A DNA stretch of 50,946 nt, from contig JAJCXZ010000004.1 of the NCBI GenBank assembly GCA_029263175.1, positions 1 through 50,946 on the forward strand, given 5' to 3'. Origin of the DNA: Acidimicrobiales bacterium. GTDB lineage: Bacteria; Actinomycetota; Acidimicrobiia; Acidimicrobiales; Aldehydirespiratoraceae. Below, piece after piece: positions 16,049 through 24,797 of this stretch. Below the pieces are notes generated by a model that saw nothing but the letters and a program-made list of their open reading frames with translations, searched no databases and had not been told where the DNA came from. A program made the translations under genes and the position numbers. The number at the start of each line of letters is the position of its first letter. The first letter of the stretch is position 1.

Positions 16049-17992
16049 ATGGCTCATGACCGTACAAAAACTGCCGATACTCCGGGTGGAGGGTCTCCGT
16101 TGGTGACCGAAGGCGAGTCGACGAGTAGGTATCAGATGCAAACGCTGAGTGACATGCGGGGTGGAGCCCTGGGACGCCGGCTCCAGACTCCCGGCATGGT
16201 GCTGGCTGTAGTGGACGCTGCGGCCTGGTGTGTCGGAATCATTGCCGCGATGGCGATGAGGTTCGACTTCGAGTTGTCCGCATGGCAACCCTGGCGTCCA
16301 GAGACGTTGGCTGCCATTGCCGTCCCGGCGATGGTGGCGAGCGGCATCCCCGCAGGGCTCTACGGCGGCCGCTGGCGTCGAGGCAGTCTGGATGAAGGCC
16401 TGGCCTTGACTCGTGCGATGGGGCTCGTGGCCACGATTCTCATCGCCGCGAATGAACTCGTAGGTGTGAGTCGGCTCGTTCCGATCAGTGTGGTGCTCGG
16501 CGCCATGCCAGTGGCGTTCTGCGTCGCCGGTGCTGCTCGGTTCCTCGAACGCCTTGTTGTGCTCCGCGGTATGCGTCGGGCCCGTCAGGGGGCCACGCCG
16601 GTCCTGGTGTTCGGCGCCGGCGATGGCGGCATGCAGGTCGTGACCTCGATGCAAAACGACGGACAGGGTCGGTTCGCTCCGCTCGGCTTCATCGATGATG
16701 ACCCGGCCAAACGCAATCTGCGGCTTCGTGGTGTGCCGGTGCTCGGCGACCGAGATCGTCTGATCACGGTGGCTGAACAGTCCGGGGCCGAGATGCTGAT
16801 CGTCGCCGCTCCGTCGATCACCAGCGATTCACTCCGCGACCTCTCGGCGCGAGCCCTCGCGGCCGATATCGCCGTGCGCATCGTGCCCCACGTGACTGAA
16901 CTGATCGATGGCAGCGTCGGCGCTGACGACGTTCGCCCGCTGACCGAGGCCGACCTGCTCGGCCGACACCAGATCGACACCGACATCGGAGCCATCGCCG
17001 ACTATGTCACGGGGCGTCGAGTGCTCGTGACCGGCGCCGGCGGATCGATCGGCTCCGAACTCTGCCGGCAGCTTCATCGCTTCGGCCCCGAAGCCCTGAT
17101 CATGCTCGATCGCGACGAATCCGCCCTCCACAGCGTGCAGATGGCGATCGAGGGACGTGCACTCCTCGACTCGGAGAATCTGGTCGTTGCCGACATCCGT
17201 GATCGTCAGCGGATGCGTGAGGTCTTCGATCGTCACCGCCCGCACGTGGTGTTCCACACCGCGGCGCTGAAGCATCTTCCGCTGCTGGAGATGTATCCCG
17301 CAGAAGCGGTCAAGACGAACGTCTATGGGACGCTCAACGTGCTCGAGGCGGCTGCCGGGGCCGGAGTCGATCGATTCGTCAACATCTCCACTGACAAAGC
17401 AGCCGACCCGACCAGTGTCCTCGGCTATACCAAGCGAATCGCTGAACAGTTGACCTCCTGGTTTGCGGCGCGCGAGGACGGCGCGTACCTGTCCGTGCGG
17501 TTCGGGAATGTGCTCGGGAGTCGAGGCAGCGTCCTCGGAGCGTTCGAGACCCAGATCGCGGAGGGCGGGCCGGTGACGGTCACCCATCCCGACGTGACCC
17601 GATACTTCATGACGGTGCAGGAAGCGGTGCAGCTCGTGATCCAGGCCGGCGCCGTCGGTCGCGATGGCGAGGCGCTTGTGCTCGACATGGGCCGGCCGGT
17701 GAAGATCGTTGATGTCGCCAAGCGTTTGGTTGCGCAGTCGGATCGTCCGATCGAGATTGTGTTCACGGGCCTGCGGCCGGGCGAGAAGTTGCACGAAGTT
17801 CTCCTCGGTCACGCAGAGCTCGACGACCGGCACGCCCATCCGCTCATCTCCCACTGCAATGTGCCGCCGCAGTCGCCGCTAGGACTCGAAGGACTCGCGA
17901 TCGACGACGCTGACGACCTGAAGGCGTTGCTCATCGGCCTTTGTCGTGCAGGTATGGGTTCGTCACCGTCCAACGAGACAGTTCGGATCTGA
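16049..17992 (+). CDS. CapD/PglF-type nucleotide-sugar 4,6-dehydratase, membrane-bound
   Basis: A 647-residue polysaccharide biosynthesis protein of the CapD/FlaA1/PglF group. About four membrane helices lie at 45-170, then a CoA-binding-like Rossmann domain (VLVFGAGDGGMQVV) and the dehydratase domain starting VLVTGAGGSIGSELC, with the catalytic STDKAADPTSVLGYTKR segment and LRPGEKLHE near the end. Such enzymes convert UDP-GlcNAc to the 4-keto-6-deoxy sugar at the cytoplasmic membrane. With the PglE-, PglD- and PglC-like proteins encoded nearby it would give a bacillosamine-type pathway. A later start is possible since the first 30 residues are polar and low in conservation. Confidence 0.88.
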   Translation: MAHDRTKTADTPGGGSPLVTEGESTSRYQMQTLSDMRGGALGRRLQTPGMVLAVVDAAAWCVGIIAAMAMRFDFELSAWQPWRPETLAAIAVPAMVASGIPAGLYGGRWRRGSLDEGLALTRAMGLVATILIAANELVGVSRLVPISVVLGAMPVAFCVAGAARFLERLVVLRGMRRARQGATPVLVFGAGDGGMQVVTSMQNDGQGRFAPLGFIDDDPAKRNLRLRGVPVLGDRDRLITVAEQSGAEMLIVAAPSITSDSLRDLSARALAADIAVRIVPHVTELIDGSVGADDVRPLTEADLLGRHQIDTDIGAIADYVTGRRVLVTGAGGSIGSELCRQLHRFGPEALIMLDRDESALHSVQMAIEGRALLDSENLVVADIRDRQRMREVFDRHRPHVVFHTAALKHLPLLEMYPAEAVKTNVYGTLNVLEAAAGAGVDRFVNISTDKAADPTSVLGYTKRIAEQLTSWFAAREDGAYLSVRFGNVLGSRGSVLGAFETQIAEGGPVTVTHPDVTRYFMTVQEAVQLVIQAGAVGRDGEALVLDMGRPVKIVDVAKRLVAQSDRPIEIVFTGLRPGEKLHEVLLGHAELDDRHAHPLISHCNVPPQSPLGLEGLAIDDADDLKALLIGLCRAGMGSSPSNETVRI

Positions 17993-17996
17993 GACG

Positions 17997-18680
17997 ATGG
18001 GGTCGGCGCTCCTCGCGGCGTCCGCTGGATTCATTCCTGACGGCCCGCTTCATCCCGAGGACGCGATTCGTGCACTTGGCGTCGGCCTGGCAGTCGGAGT
18101 CGCGCTTGCCGCGCTCGACTGGCGCCGCGGACTCCCCGCCGTCGTGCTCGCCGCCGGTGTCAGCCTTCAGGAGTACCGGTATCCCGAGCTGTTGATCGAC
18201 GGGTTCCGGGATCGGCCCCTTCCGAGCAACGTGCTCATCGGTATCGCGGGGGCCGTCGGGGTGTTGGCTGTCCTCCTCTGGCTTGTCAGGATCGCCCTCG
18301 CCGATCTCATGGTCGCTGCCGCCGTCGCCGTCGCCGTGGTCTGGGCAATCGTCCCCGACACCGAGTCCGCCGTGCTGCTCGGGGGAGTGCTGATCGCTGC
18401 CATGGCGTTCACCCCGCCCACCGGTCGGGCTCACTACGGCGATGCCATCGTGCTTCTGGTCCCCGCGATCGCCGCGGTGCTGGGATCGGTGGGCCGCCCG
18501 GAACGGCTCGAACCGGCGAGCAAGGCAGCCATCGCCGCCGGGCTCGGAGTTCTTCTGGCGCTCGGCGTCGGTCGCCGGCTGGTGACGATGCAGCGTCAGC
18601 GCGCGGGAAGACCGACGACGGTGCAGCCGGGCTCGACGTCATCGACCACGACGGCTCCCGCTCCGACGACAGCTCCCTGA
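17997..18680 (+). CDS. Polytopic membrane protein, unknown function
   Basis: A 227-residue protein with about six hydrophobic helices (for example ALGVGLAVGVALAAL, LIGIAGAVGVLAVLLWLV, LMVAAAVAVAVVWAIV, AIVLLVPAIAAVLGSV). ATG 17997 lies four bases after the dehydratase stop, pointing to co-expression. No family recognised; its place suggests a part in glycan export or assembly. The Thr/Ser/Pro tail (VQPGSTSSTTTAPAPTTAP) is encoded antisense to the conserved end of the convergent acetyltransferase, an 85-base overlap, so the tail may have arisen by loss of an earlier stop codon. Confidence 0.62.
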   Translation: MGSALLAASAGFIPDGPLHPEDAIRALGVGLAVGVALAALDWRRGLPAVVLAAGVSLQEYRYPELLIDGFRDRPLPSNVLIGIAGAVGVLAVLLWLVRIALADLMVAAAVAVAVVWAIVPDTESAVLLGGVLIAAMAFTPPTGRAHYGDAIVLLVPAIAAVLGSVGRPERLEPASKAAIAAGLGVLLALGVGRRLVTMQRQRAGRPTTVQPGSTSSTTTAPAPTTAP

Positions 18681-19219
18681 CCGACTCGGCGGCCGGGCAG
18701 GACGATCGCGCCGGTACCCAGGAAGACACCATCCTCGACGGTGACGTCGCCATTGAGCATGACGCCGGGGGAAAGGCTCACGAAGTCGCCGATTCGGCAA
18801 TCGTGGGAGGCGATCGCTCCGCAGTTGAGGTGGGAGTGGCGACCGACGCGCACGTTCGTCGTGCAGATCGCGCCGGCGAAGAGGATTGCGCCGCCGGCGA
18901 GTTCGACATCGTCACCCACAACCGCGGAGGGGTCGATGATGTTGGCGAGTGGAACGCCGGCAAGTCGTTCTGCGATCAGCCGGCGGGTGGATGGATCACC
19001 GACGGCGATCACGTGGGGCTGAGAGGCGTTGGCAAGATCGGTGATCGAGCCGGCGAGTTCAGCGGCGATCCGGCCCAACCGTTCGGTAAGCGCATCGCTC
19101 GACCGGTCGTCGAATATCTGGATGCCGGACCAGCGATTGTCGTGGTTGGCGCGGCGCGCGGTCATCAGCGCCTCGCGGCCGTGGCCGCCTGCTCCGACGA
19201 TTGCCAGCGATACGGTCAT
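18596..19219 (-). CDS. NeuD/PglD-like sugar O- or N-acetyltransferase
   Basis: A 207-residue left-handed beta-helix acetyltransferase. The N-terminal Rossmann-like part begins SLAIVGAGGHGREAL, diagnostic for the NeuD/PglD family. It is followed by hexapeptide repeats (NIIDPSAVVGDDVELAGGAI, VGRHSHLNCGAIASHDC) with the catalytic His-bearing turn, and ends VVGAGAVVVDDVEPGCTVVG. It would acetylate the 4-amino sugar made by the PglE-like aminotransferase (25855-26979). ATG 19219 overlaps the preceding sugar transferase stop by four bases; an upstream in-frame extension has no conserved features. Confidence 0.85.
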   Translation of the reverse strand: MTVSLAIVGAGGHGREALMTARRANHDNRWSGIQIFDDRSSDALTERLGRIAAELAGSITDLANASQPHVIAVGDPSTRRLIAERLAGVPLANIIDPSAVVGDDVELAGGAILFAGAICTTNVRVGRHSHLNCGAIASHDCRIGDFVSLSPGVMLNGDVTVEDGVFLGTGAIVLPGRRVGQGAVVGAGAVVVDDVEPGCTVVGLPAR

Positions 19220-19830
19220 GGTGCGACGTGAGCAATCGGGTCGTCCGCAGCCGTCGCGCCGGTGCCCTCGCCGTTGACCATGGCTTTTGCCGTGCGCAGC
19301 AGGATCAACGAGTCGAGGCGCAGCGACTGATGCTTCACGTAGTGGAGGTCGAGTTCGATGCGCTCTGGCCAGGAGAGGTCGTTGCGGCCGTTGACCTGGG
19401 CCCATCCGGTGAGCCCCGGGCGCACGGCGAGCCGGCCCCGCTGCTCGGGTGTCCAGCGTTCCACCTGATAGGCGAGGGTTGGACGGGGGCCGATGACACT
19501 CATCTCGCCGCGCGCCACGTTGACGAGTTGCGGGAGTTCGTCGAGCGACAAACGACGAAGGATCCGGCCGGCCGCGGTGATGCGATCATCGCTGGGGATG
19601 ATCGGGTTGTCGCCGTCGAGCATGGTGCGGAACTTCAGCACGGCGAAGGGCTCTCCATCCTGACCGACCCGTTCCTGACGAAACAGGACCGGACCTCTGG
19701 AAGTCAGCCGAACCGCCAGCGCGGCGAGGCCGCCCAGCACGAGTCCAGGCACAGCGACGACCAACAGGATCACGAGATCGCTGGTGCGCTTGCCCCGGTA
19801 GGGCCGTCGGGCGGTGGAGACGTCGGCCAT
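19216..19830 (-). CDS. PglC-like phosphoglycosyl transferase (initiating sugar transferase)
   Basis: A 204-residue monotopic phosphoglycosyl transferase that moves a sugar-1-phosphate from a UDP-sugar to undecaprenyl phosphate, the first membrane step of glycan assembly. It has one N-terminal hydrophobic re-entrant helix (LVILLVVAVPGLVLGGLAAL), then SRGPVLFRQERVGQDG, KFRTM, the Asp-Glu catalytic pair in SLDELPQLVNV, and GEMSVIGPRPTL. Its short length fits the PglC type rather than the longer WbaP type. It lies six bases after the epimerase stop and overlaps the acetyltransferase start, forming a three-gene operon. Confidence 0.88.
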   Translation of the reverse strand: MADVSTARRPYRGKRTSDLVILLVVAVPGLVLGGLAALAVRLTSRGPVLFRQERVGQDGEPFAVLKFRTMLDGDNPIIPSDDRITAAGRILRRLSLDELPQLVNVARGEMSVIGPRPTLAYQVERWTPEQRGRLAVRPGLTGWAQVNGRNDLSWPERIELDLHYVKHQSLRLDSLILLRTAKAMVNGEGTGATAADDPIAHVAP

Positions 19831-19836
19831 CGAGGG

Positions 19837-20763
19837 TCAGATGACGGTGCGCATCCAGTCGACAGTGGCCTTGAGACCGATGTCGAGCGGAGTGGGCGTC
19901 ACGGTGGGGAAGAGTTCGCTGATCTGGGACGCATCCGCCTGGCTGTGGGGCACATCGCCGGCGCGGTTCGGGCCATGATCCACTCGCAGATCCTGATCGA
20001 TGAGTCCGCGGAGCATCTCGATGACGGTCAGCAGATCGGTGCGGGTGCCAAAGGCCAAGTTGACCGGGTCATCGCAGGTGACCTGCCGGTTCAATGCGTC
20101 GACGATCACCGAGGTGAGCGTGTCGACGAAGGTGAAGTCGCGGCTCTGGGTGCCGTCGCCCTGCACAGGGAGTGGCTCGCCCCTGAGCGCGGCGTCGACG
20201 AAGGCCGGCACAACCGCGGCGTAGGCATGGCCGGCAGCCTGCAGCGGCCCGAACACGTTGAAGAAGCGGAACGACAGAGTCGGGAGGCCATACGAGTGGC
20301 CGTATGCCAGTGTGTAGGACTCGGCGGCCAGCTTGCTGGCGGCGTAGGGGCTCACCGGCCGAGTGGCGAGTCCAACGTGCTTCGGCAGGGTCGGGTTGGC
20401 CCCGTAAACCGAGGAGGATCCCGCCGTGATCACGTGCCGGAGTCCGTTCTTGCGGGCCGTTTCCAAGACATTCACGGTGCCGGTGGCATTGACGATGTGG
20501 CTGGCGATCGGATCGGCGATCGAGCGTGGCACCGACGGACGCGCCGCGAGGTGAACGATCGCGTCGGCGGGATCGGCGGCTGCGTTCAAGACCTCGGTAT
20601 CGAGGATGCTGCCAACGATGAGGTTGGCCGCTCTTCCGTCCAGGTTGCGCTCGTCGCCTGTCGAGAGATCATCGAATGCGGTCGCGGTGTGACCGGCCAA
20701 CTCGAGTGCCTCACAGAGATTTGCGCCGATGAAACCGGCGCCACCGGTGACAAGTACGTGCAT
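19837..20763 (-). CDS. GalE/WbpP-like NAD-dependent sugar epimerase
   Basis: A 308-residue extended SDR enzyme. The N-terminus has the NAD-binding LVTGGAGFIGANLCEAL; the catalytic Tyr-Lys pair is in VSPYAASKLAAE, with SSSVYG before it and SFRFFNVFGP after it. Such proteins usually interconvert UDP-Glc(NAc) and UDP-Gal(NAc) at C4. ATG 20763 has GGAGG five bases upstream and starts right at the Rossmann strand. It is the first gene of the operon with the PglC- and PglD-like genes, so it probably supplies the sugar that is loaded or added next. Confidence 0.85.
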   Translation of the reverse strand: MHVLVTGGAGFIGANLCEALELAGHTATAFDDLSTGDERNLDGRAANLIVGSILDTEVLNAAADPADAIVHLAARPSVPRSIADPIASHIVNATGTVNVLETARKNGLRHVITAGSSSVYGANPTLPKHVGLATRPVSPYAASKLAAESYTLAYGHSYGLPTLSFRFFNVFGPLQAAGHAYAAVVPAFVDAALRGEPLPVQGDGTQSRDFTFVDTLTSVIVDALNRQVTCDDPVNLAFGTRTDLLTVIEMLRGLIDQDLRVDHGPNRAGDVPHSQADASQISELFPTVTPTPLDIGLKATVDWMRTVI

Positions 20764-20832
20764 GGGTCCTCCAAATGCTTCTCGTGACTCATCGGCAGAA
20801 GAAGGTGTTCTATGAGGCTGGGTCCACGCTCC

Positions 20833-20838
20833 TAGACT
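20833..20838 (+). promoter_or_regulatory. Minus-10 box of a leaderless promoter (glycosyltransferase 2)
   Basis: TAGACT plus seven bases plus the GTG at 20846 gives the spacing for a transcript that begins at the start codon. This supports the GTG start. Confidence 0.55.
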
Positions 20839-20845
20839 CGCCATC

Positions 20846-21784
20846 GTGACGACCAAAGGCCAGGCTCCAGCGCGGCAGAGCTTTGGCATCCTCGTCACCT
20901 TCCAGCGTCGTGATCTTCTCCGGGATCATCTCGATCGCCTCGCCCGACAGACGCTGCCCCTCGACACGCTCCTGGTGGTCGACAACGCGGGCGACGAGTC
21001 CATCTGCTCGATCGCTGAGGCGGCGGCCGGGCGGGCCGCAAACCACGTCGAATACCTCGCCCTGCCCGGGAACCCGGGCCCGGCCGGTGGGTTCACTGCC
21101 GGGATCGCCCACCTCGGCGACCGGATGTCCGATGACGACATCGTCGTGCTCCTGGACGACAACGATCCACCGTGGAGCGACAAGACATTCGCGATCCTTC
21201 GCGACGTGTTCGATCGTGTCGATGCCGAGACCCCGAATCTCGGGGTCGTCGGTGCCTGGGGCGCCTCGCTCCGATTCGGAGGTCGTCTGCGTAGCGCCGA
21301 CGGCGACGTTCCCGAGCTCGTCGACTATGTGGCTGGCGGTGGGTGCCCGCACTACAAGGCTGGTGCGGCCCGCACCGTCGGTGGGCCCACACCCGAGCTC
21401 TTCTTCGGCTTCGAGGAGCTCGACTTCGGCCTCGCGTTGCAGCGGGCGGGCTATTCGGTGTGGAGCAGCGGGCGTGCCCCTGAACTGAAGATGGCGTCGT
21501 CGATCGGCCGCAAACGAATCGGCCTCTCGGTCGAGCGGCCGACGTGGCGGCGCTACTACAGCCTGCGGAATCTGATTGCGGTTCTTCGCAGGGACGGGCG
21601 TGGGCTGGATGCCCTGGTCGTGAGCCTGGTGGCGGGGATCGCGAAGCCGGTCCTGAATCTCGTGGTCTCTCCGCGCGTGGCGATGTCAAACCTTCGCCTC
21701 AACACCCTTGCGCTTCGCCATGCCTGGACCGGGAGGCTCGGGAAGCAGATCGATCCCGAGGACCTACCCGACCTACTCGGGTAG
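20846..21784 (+). CDS. Glycosyltransferase family 2 protein
   Basis: A 312-residue GT-A fold transferase. FGILVTFQRRDLLRDHLD and LLVVDNAGDE form the nucleotide-sugar binding part, and VVLLDDNDPP carries the Asp cluster that holds the metal. A later FFGFEELDFGLALQRAGY segment resembles the catalytic base region of galactofuranosyl- and rhamnosyl-type GT2 enzymes. The final 80 residues include a hydrophobic stretch that may bind the membrane. The sugar and acceptor are unknown. It lies in the exopolysaccharide island and is divergent from the GalE/PglC/PglD operon. Confidence 0.82.
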   Translation: MTTKGQAPARQSFGILVTFQRRDLLRDHLDRLARQTLPLDTLLVVDNAGDESICSIAEAAAGRAANHVEYLALPGNPGPAGGFTAGIAHLGDRMSDDDIVVLLDDNDPPWSDKTFAILRDVFDRVDAETPNLGVVGAWGASLRFGGRLRSADGDVPELVDYVAGGGCPHYKAGAARTVGGPTPELFFGFEELDFGLALQRAGYSVWSSGRAPELKMASSIGRKRIGLSVERPTWRRYYSLRNLIAVLRRDGRGLDALVVSLVAGIAKPVLNLVVSPRVAMSNLRLNTLALRHAWTGRLGKQIDPEDLPDLLG

Positions 21785-21788
21785 GCCG

Positions 21789-22742
21789 CTAGAACAACTC
21801 GATGTCGCCGAGGGTGAACCGGAGCCGATCCGCCATCGGTGCCGGCCGAGAAAGGTCGCGCACCGTGAGGTGAGGCCCGAGGCCGGGGATCGGGGCCATC
21901 CGCGCCGGAGGATGCGCGGTCCGTCCGAGAGCCAGCACGTAGTCCACCCCGGGAAGCTTCCGTGCCGCACTGACGAGCCTCTGTGCGGTGCGACGATCGG
22001 GAGCGAGGAGCTCGGCGAGAACGGCTTCGGTGGCGCTGCCGCGTCGACGGACGCGAACGATGGCAGCCCCCTCATCGGTTCGGAGCACGCGGTAGCGCAA
22101 TGGCTCGAAGCCGTAGCGCCAGGAGAAATGCTCCGCGGTGCGGGCCGTACGGAGCCCGTCGGCCCAGGGGGTCGCGTCACTGAGGTGCACGAGGTCGTCG
22201 ACCACCGCTTCGACATGGTCACCTGCGTCACAGGGGCTGCTCCACTTCTCGGCGGCAGTGCGGGCCCCGAGCAGACGAGCGGCGCGACGGGGGGAGCCGA
22301 GCGCGACTCGAGTGGGGAGCCGCCCCTGGTCGGACCACCCCATCCGCAGATAGCCTGCTCGGCTCTTGTCGTTCGGCGTGTTGAAGACGAAGTCGACGCC
22401 GTCTTTCGAGAGGTCATCCACCGCTTGCATGGTGAGCGCTCGGAAAATGCCCCGCCGGTGATGATCAGGGTGGGTCGCGGTGTCGACCGCCCGTACCGCT
22501 CGAGCGTCACCGGCAGGACCGGTGAACGTCCAGCAGAGCATCGTGCGGAAGCCGCGGATCCTTCCCTCGGCGCCGGCGACCCACATCGGCGATCGGCCGT
22601 GCGGATTGTCGAAGTGCTTCCATCGGAAGAACGCTTCGTTGGGATCTTCCGGGTTCCAACCGAGCGCGGCGGTGGCGACATCGAGGATCTCGGGAAGATC
22701 GTCGTCGGTCGCCCGGCGGATCTCGGGTTCGGGCCGCGTCAC
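21789..22742 (-). CDS. GNAT family acyltransferase
   Basis: A 317-residue protein with a GNAT domain in the first half: IRRATDDDLPEILDVA, AVRAVDTATHPDHHRRGIFRALTMQAV (acetyl-CoA binding loop) and FVFNTPNDKSRAGYLRMGW, a motif seen in GNAT enzymes of surface-polysaccharide clusters. The second half is a less conserved second GNAT-like fold. It may acylate an amino sugar or other island product; the substrate is not known. The GTG start at 22742 is supported by a TAAGGT box exactly seven bases upstream. Its end lies four bases from the convergent glycosyltransferase. Confidence 0.75.
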   Translation of the reverse strand: MTRPEPEIRRATDDDLPEILDVATAALGWNPEDPNEAFFRWKHFDNPHGRSPMWVAGAEGRIRGFRTMLCWTFTGPAGDARAVRAVDTATHPDHHRRGIFRALTMQAVDDLSKDGVDFVFNTPNDKSRAGYLRMGWSDQGRLPTRVALGSPRRAARLLGARTAAEKWSSPCDAGDHVEAVVDDLVHLSDATPWADGLRTARTAEHFSWRYGFEPLRYRVLRTDEGAAIVRVRRRGSATEAVLAELLAPDRRTAQRLVSAARKLPGVDYVLALGRTAHPPARMAPIPGLGPHLTVRDLSRPAPMADRLRFTLGDIELF

Positions 22743-22749
22743 GCCCGCG

Positions 22750-22755
22750 ACCTTA
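22750..22755 (-). promoter_or_regulatory. Minus-10 box of a leaderless promoter (GNAT gene)
   Basis: On the minus strand TAAGGT is followed by seven bases and the GTG at 22742, the standard leaderless spacing, and it supports the GTG as the true start. Confidence 0.5.
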
Positions 22756-22773
22756 TGGCCAGATCTGGGTCAT

Positions 22774-23628
22774 ATGGCTCATGCGATCGCTCATGAGCGA
22801 GCCACTCGGGCCGATGGTTCGGCAATGGGACTCCTGGCCTCGACCGTGAAGGTGACGGCGCACGCTGTTGATGTGGTGCGTTCGCCGGACGCGGGTCTGG
22901 TGATCCTGATCTATCACCGTGTTGGCGCACGAACGCCGGTGGTGGTCGACCTGCCGACCCCGGTGTTCGATGATCAGATGAGTCGCCTTGCCGAGACCGG
23001 CGACGTTCTTTCGTTGGACGACGCCGTCGGCCGGCTCAGCGCCGGGGAGGACCTCACCGGTCACCAGGTGATCACCTTCGACGACGGCACGGTCGACTTC
23101 GTCGAGGACGCGCTGCCGGTTCTGGACAAGTACGACCTCCCTGCCACGCTCTACGTGGCGACACGTCACATCGACGAGAACGTCCCGTTCCCCGATGGTG
23201 GTCAATCCGCGACCTGGGCTTCGTTGGCTGACGCCGTCTCCAGCAGACTGGTCACGATCGGTAGCCATACCCACTCTCACGCGCTCCTCGACCGCCTTGC
23301 CCCGGCCGATGTCGCGGCCGAACTCGACCGTTCGATCGAGTTGATCGGCGACAAGCTCGGGGTTCACGCCAGTCACTTCGCGTATCCCAAAGCGCTCGCA
23401 CCGACTCCCATCGCCGACCGGGCAGTTCGTGAGCGCTTCGTCTCGGCGGCGCTCGCCGGCACGCGGGCCAACGGCCCGGGATGTGATGTGCACCGTCTCC
23501 TTCGCAGCCCAATCCAGACGACGGACGGAAGTCGCTGGTTCGGTCACAAGGTCGCCGGCGGAATGCGGTTCGAGGACGAAGTCCGCCAGATGGTGAACCG
23601 TCGCCGCTATCGAGGTGCATCCGCATGA
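22774..23628 (+). CDS. Polysaccharide deacetylase (NodB-like)
   Basis: A 284-residue carbohydrate esterase family 4 type protein. LVILIYHRVG opens the fold, the metal-binding catalytic motif is VITFDDGTVDF, and the second motif SHTHSHALL provides the two histidines. FAYPKALAPTPIADRAV resembles the third motif. It would remove N-acetyl groups from a glycan. No signal peptide is evident, so it may act in the cytoplasm or on lipid-linked sugars. ATG 22774 is tentative; ATG 22825 (MGLLASTVKV) is an alternative. The stop overlaps the next glycosyltransferase by four bases. Confidence 0.82.
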   Translation: MAHAIAHERATRADGSAMGLLASTVKVTAHAVDVVRSPDAGLVILIYHRVGARTPVVVDLPTPVFDDQMSRLAETGDVLSLDDAVGRLSAGEDLTGHQVITFDDGTVDFVEDALPVLDKYDLPATLYVATRHIDENVPFPDGGQSATWASLADAVSSRLVTIGSHTHSHALLDRLAPADVAAELDRSIELIGDKLGVHASHFAYPKALAPTPIADRAVRERFVSAALAGTRANGPGCDVHRLLRSPIQTTDGSRWFGHKVAGGMRFEDEVRQMVNRRRYRGASA

Positions 23629-24797
23629 ATCACCCGCGGCTGGTTCATCTCACCACCACCGACATGAGTCTCGATTGGCTCCTTCGGCCGCAGCTCGAGG
23701 CATTCGCGGCGGCCGGCTTCGAGGTCATCGGCATGTCTGCTCCCGGTCCTCATGTCGAGGCCTTGGTCGCCAGCGGGATCCAACACCACGCGATTCATTC
23801 GTTGACCCGGTCGATGGCGCCGCGGCGAGACGTTCAGGCCATGGCCGAGTTGTATCGAGCCTTCCGCAGGATCCGCCCCGACATCGTCCACACGCACAAC
23901 CCGAAGCCCGGTGTCTTCGGGCGGATTGCCGCTCGCGCGGCCCGGGTACCCATCGTTGTCAACACGGTGCATGGACTCTACGCAACCCCCGATGACCGCA
24001 CGCGAAAGAAGGCAGTTGTCTACGGCCTCGAGAGGATCGCCGCCTCGTGCTCTGATCACGAATTGCTGCAGAACCCCGAAGATCTTCCCGTGCTGCGCCG
24101 GCTCGGGATTTCTCACGAGAAACTGACCGTCCTCGGCAATGGTGTCGATTTGTCTCGCTTTGATCGCGGAAGCGGTGACCTCACCGCCGGGTCCAGGCTT
24201 CGTGCCGAGCTCGGCATCGACCCCGCCACCGTGGTGGTCGGTCTCGTCGGACGTCTCGTCTGGGAGAAGGGGTATCGGGCCGTTTTCGAAGCGGCTCGCC
24301 TGCTGCGTGATCGAGACTGCGTCTTCGTTGTCGTAGGTCCAGAGGAACTCGGCAAGTCCGGGGCCGTGGGTCCCGCCGCCCGAGCAACCGCCGAGGCGCA
24401 GGGTGTGCGGTTCCTCGGCCCGCGAACCGACATGATCGATCTGTATCGTCTCTTCGACGTCTACGCCCTCGCATCGCATCGCGAAGGTTTCCCCCGGTCT
24501 GCCATGGAGGCGTCGGCGATGGGACTACCGGTGGTTGCCACCGATATTCGAGGCTGCCGCCAGGTGGTGGTCGACGGCACCACAGGGACGCTCGTGGCGG
24601 TTGACGATGGTGCCGCGCTCGCAACTGCACTCCGCGCCCTGGTCGACGACGTGGCGCTTCGCGATCGTCAGGGGAGGGCGGCCGCAGAGCGAGCTCGGGC
24701 CCACTTCGATGATCGCCGCGTCGTCAAGACGACGCTCGGGATCTACGAGGATCTCCTGACTCACTCGATGCCCGCGCCCGCCAACGCCTTGGCGTAG
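23625..24797 (+). CDS. Glycosyltransferase family 4 protein (PglA/WbnK-like)
   Basis: A 390-residue GT-B transferase. The N-terminal domain holds LVHLTTTDMSLDWLLRPQL and DIVHTHNPKPGVFGRIAARA, the latter typical of enzymes adding the second sugar after an undecaprenyl-linked initiating sugar (PglA-like). The C-terminal domain has VGLVGRLVWEKGY and the EX7E donor-binding segment HREGFPRSAMEASAMGLPVV. It is translationally coupled to the deacetylase (ATGA overlap). Its last 37 bases overlap the convergent GT4 gene. It likely extends the lipid-linked glycan begun by the PglC-like enzyme. Confidence 0.87.
   Translation: MNHPRLVHLTTTDMSLDWLLRPQLEAFAAAGFEVIGMSAPGPHVEALVASGIQHHAIHSLTRSMAPRRDVQAMAELYRAFRRIRPDIVHTHNPKPGVFGRIAARAARVPIVVNTVHGLYATPDDRTRKKAVVYGLERIAASCSDHELLQNPEDLPVLRRLGISHEKLTVLGNGVDLSRFDRGSGDLTAGSRLRAELGIDPATVVVGLVGRLVWEKGYRAVFEAARLLRDRDCVFVVVGPEELGKSGAVGPAARATAEAQGVRFLGPRTDMIDLYRLFDVYALASHREGFPRSAMEASAMGLPVVATDIRGCRQVVVDGTTGTLVAVDDGAALATALRALVDDVALRDRQGRAAAERARAHFDDRRVVKTTLGIYEDLLTHSMPAPANALA

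Noticed and set aside
19837-20898. Upstream extension of the GalE-like gene to 20898
   Set aside because: ATG 20763 has a good ribosome binding site and begins at the Rossmann strand; the extension overlaps the divergent glycosyltransferase gene.
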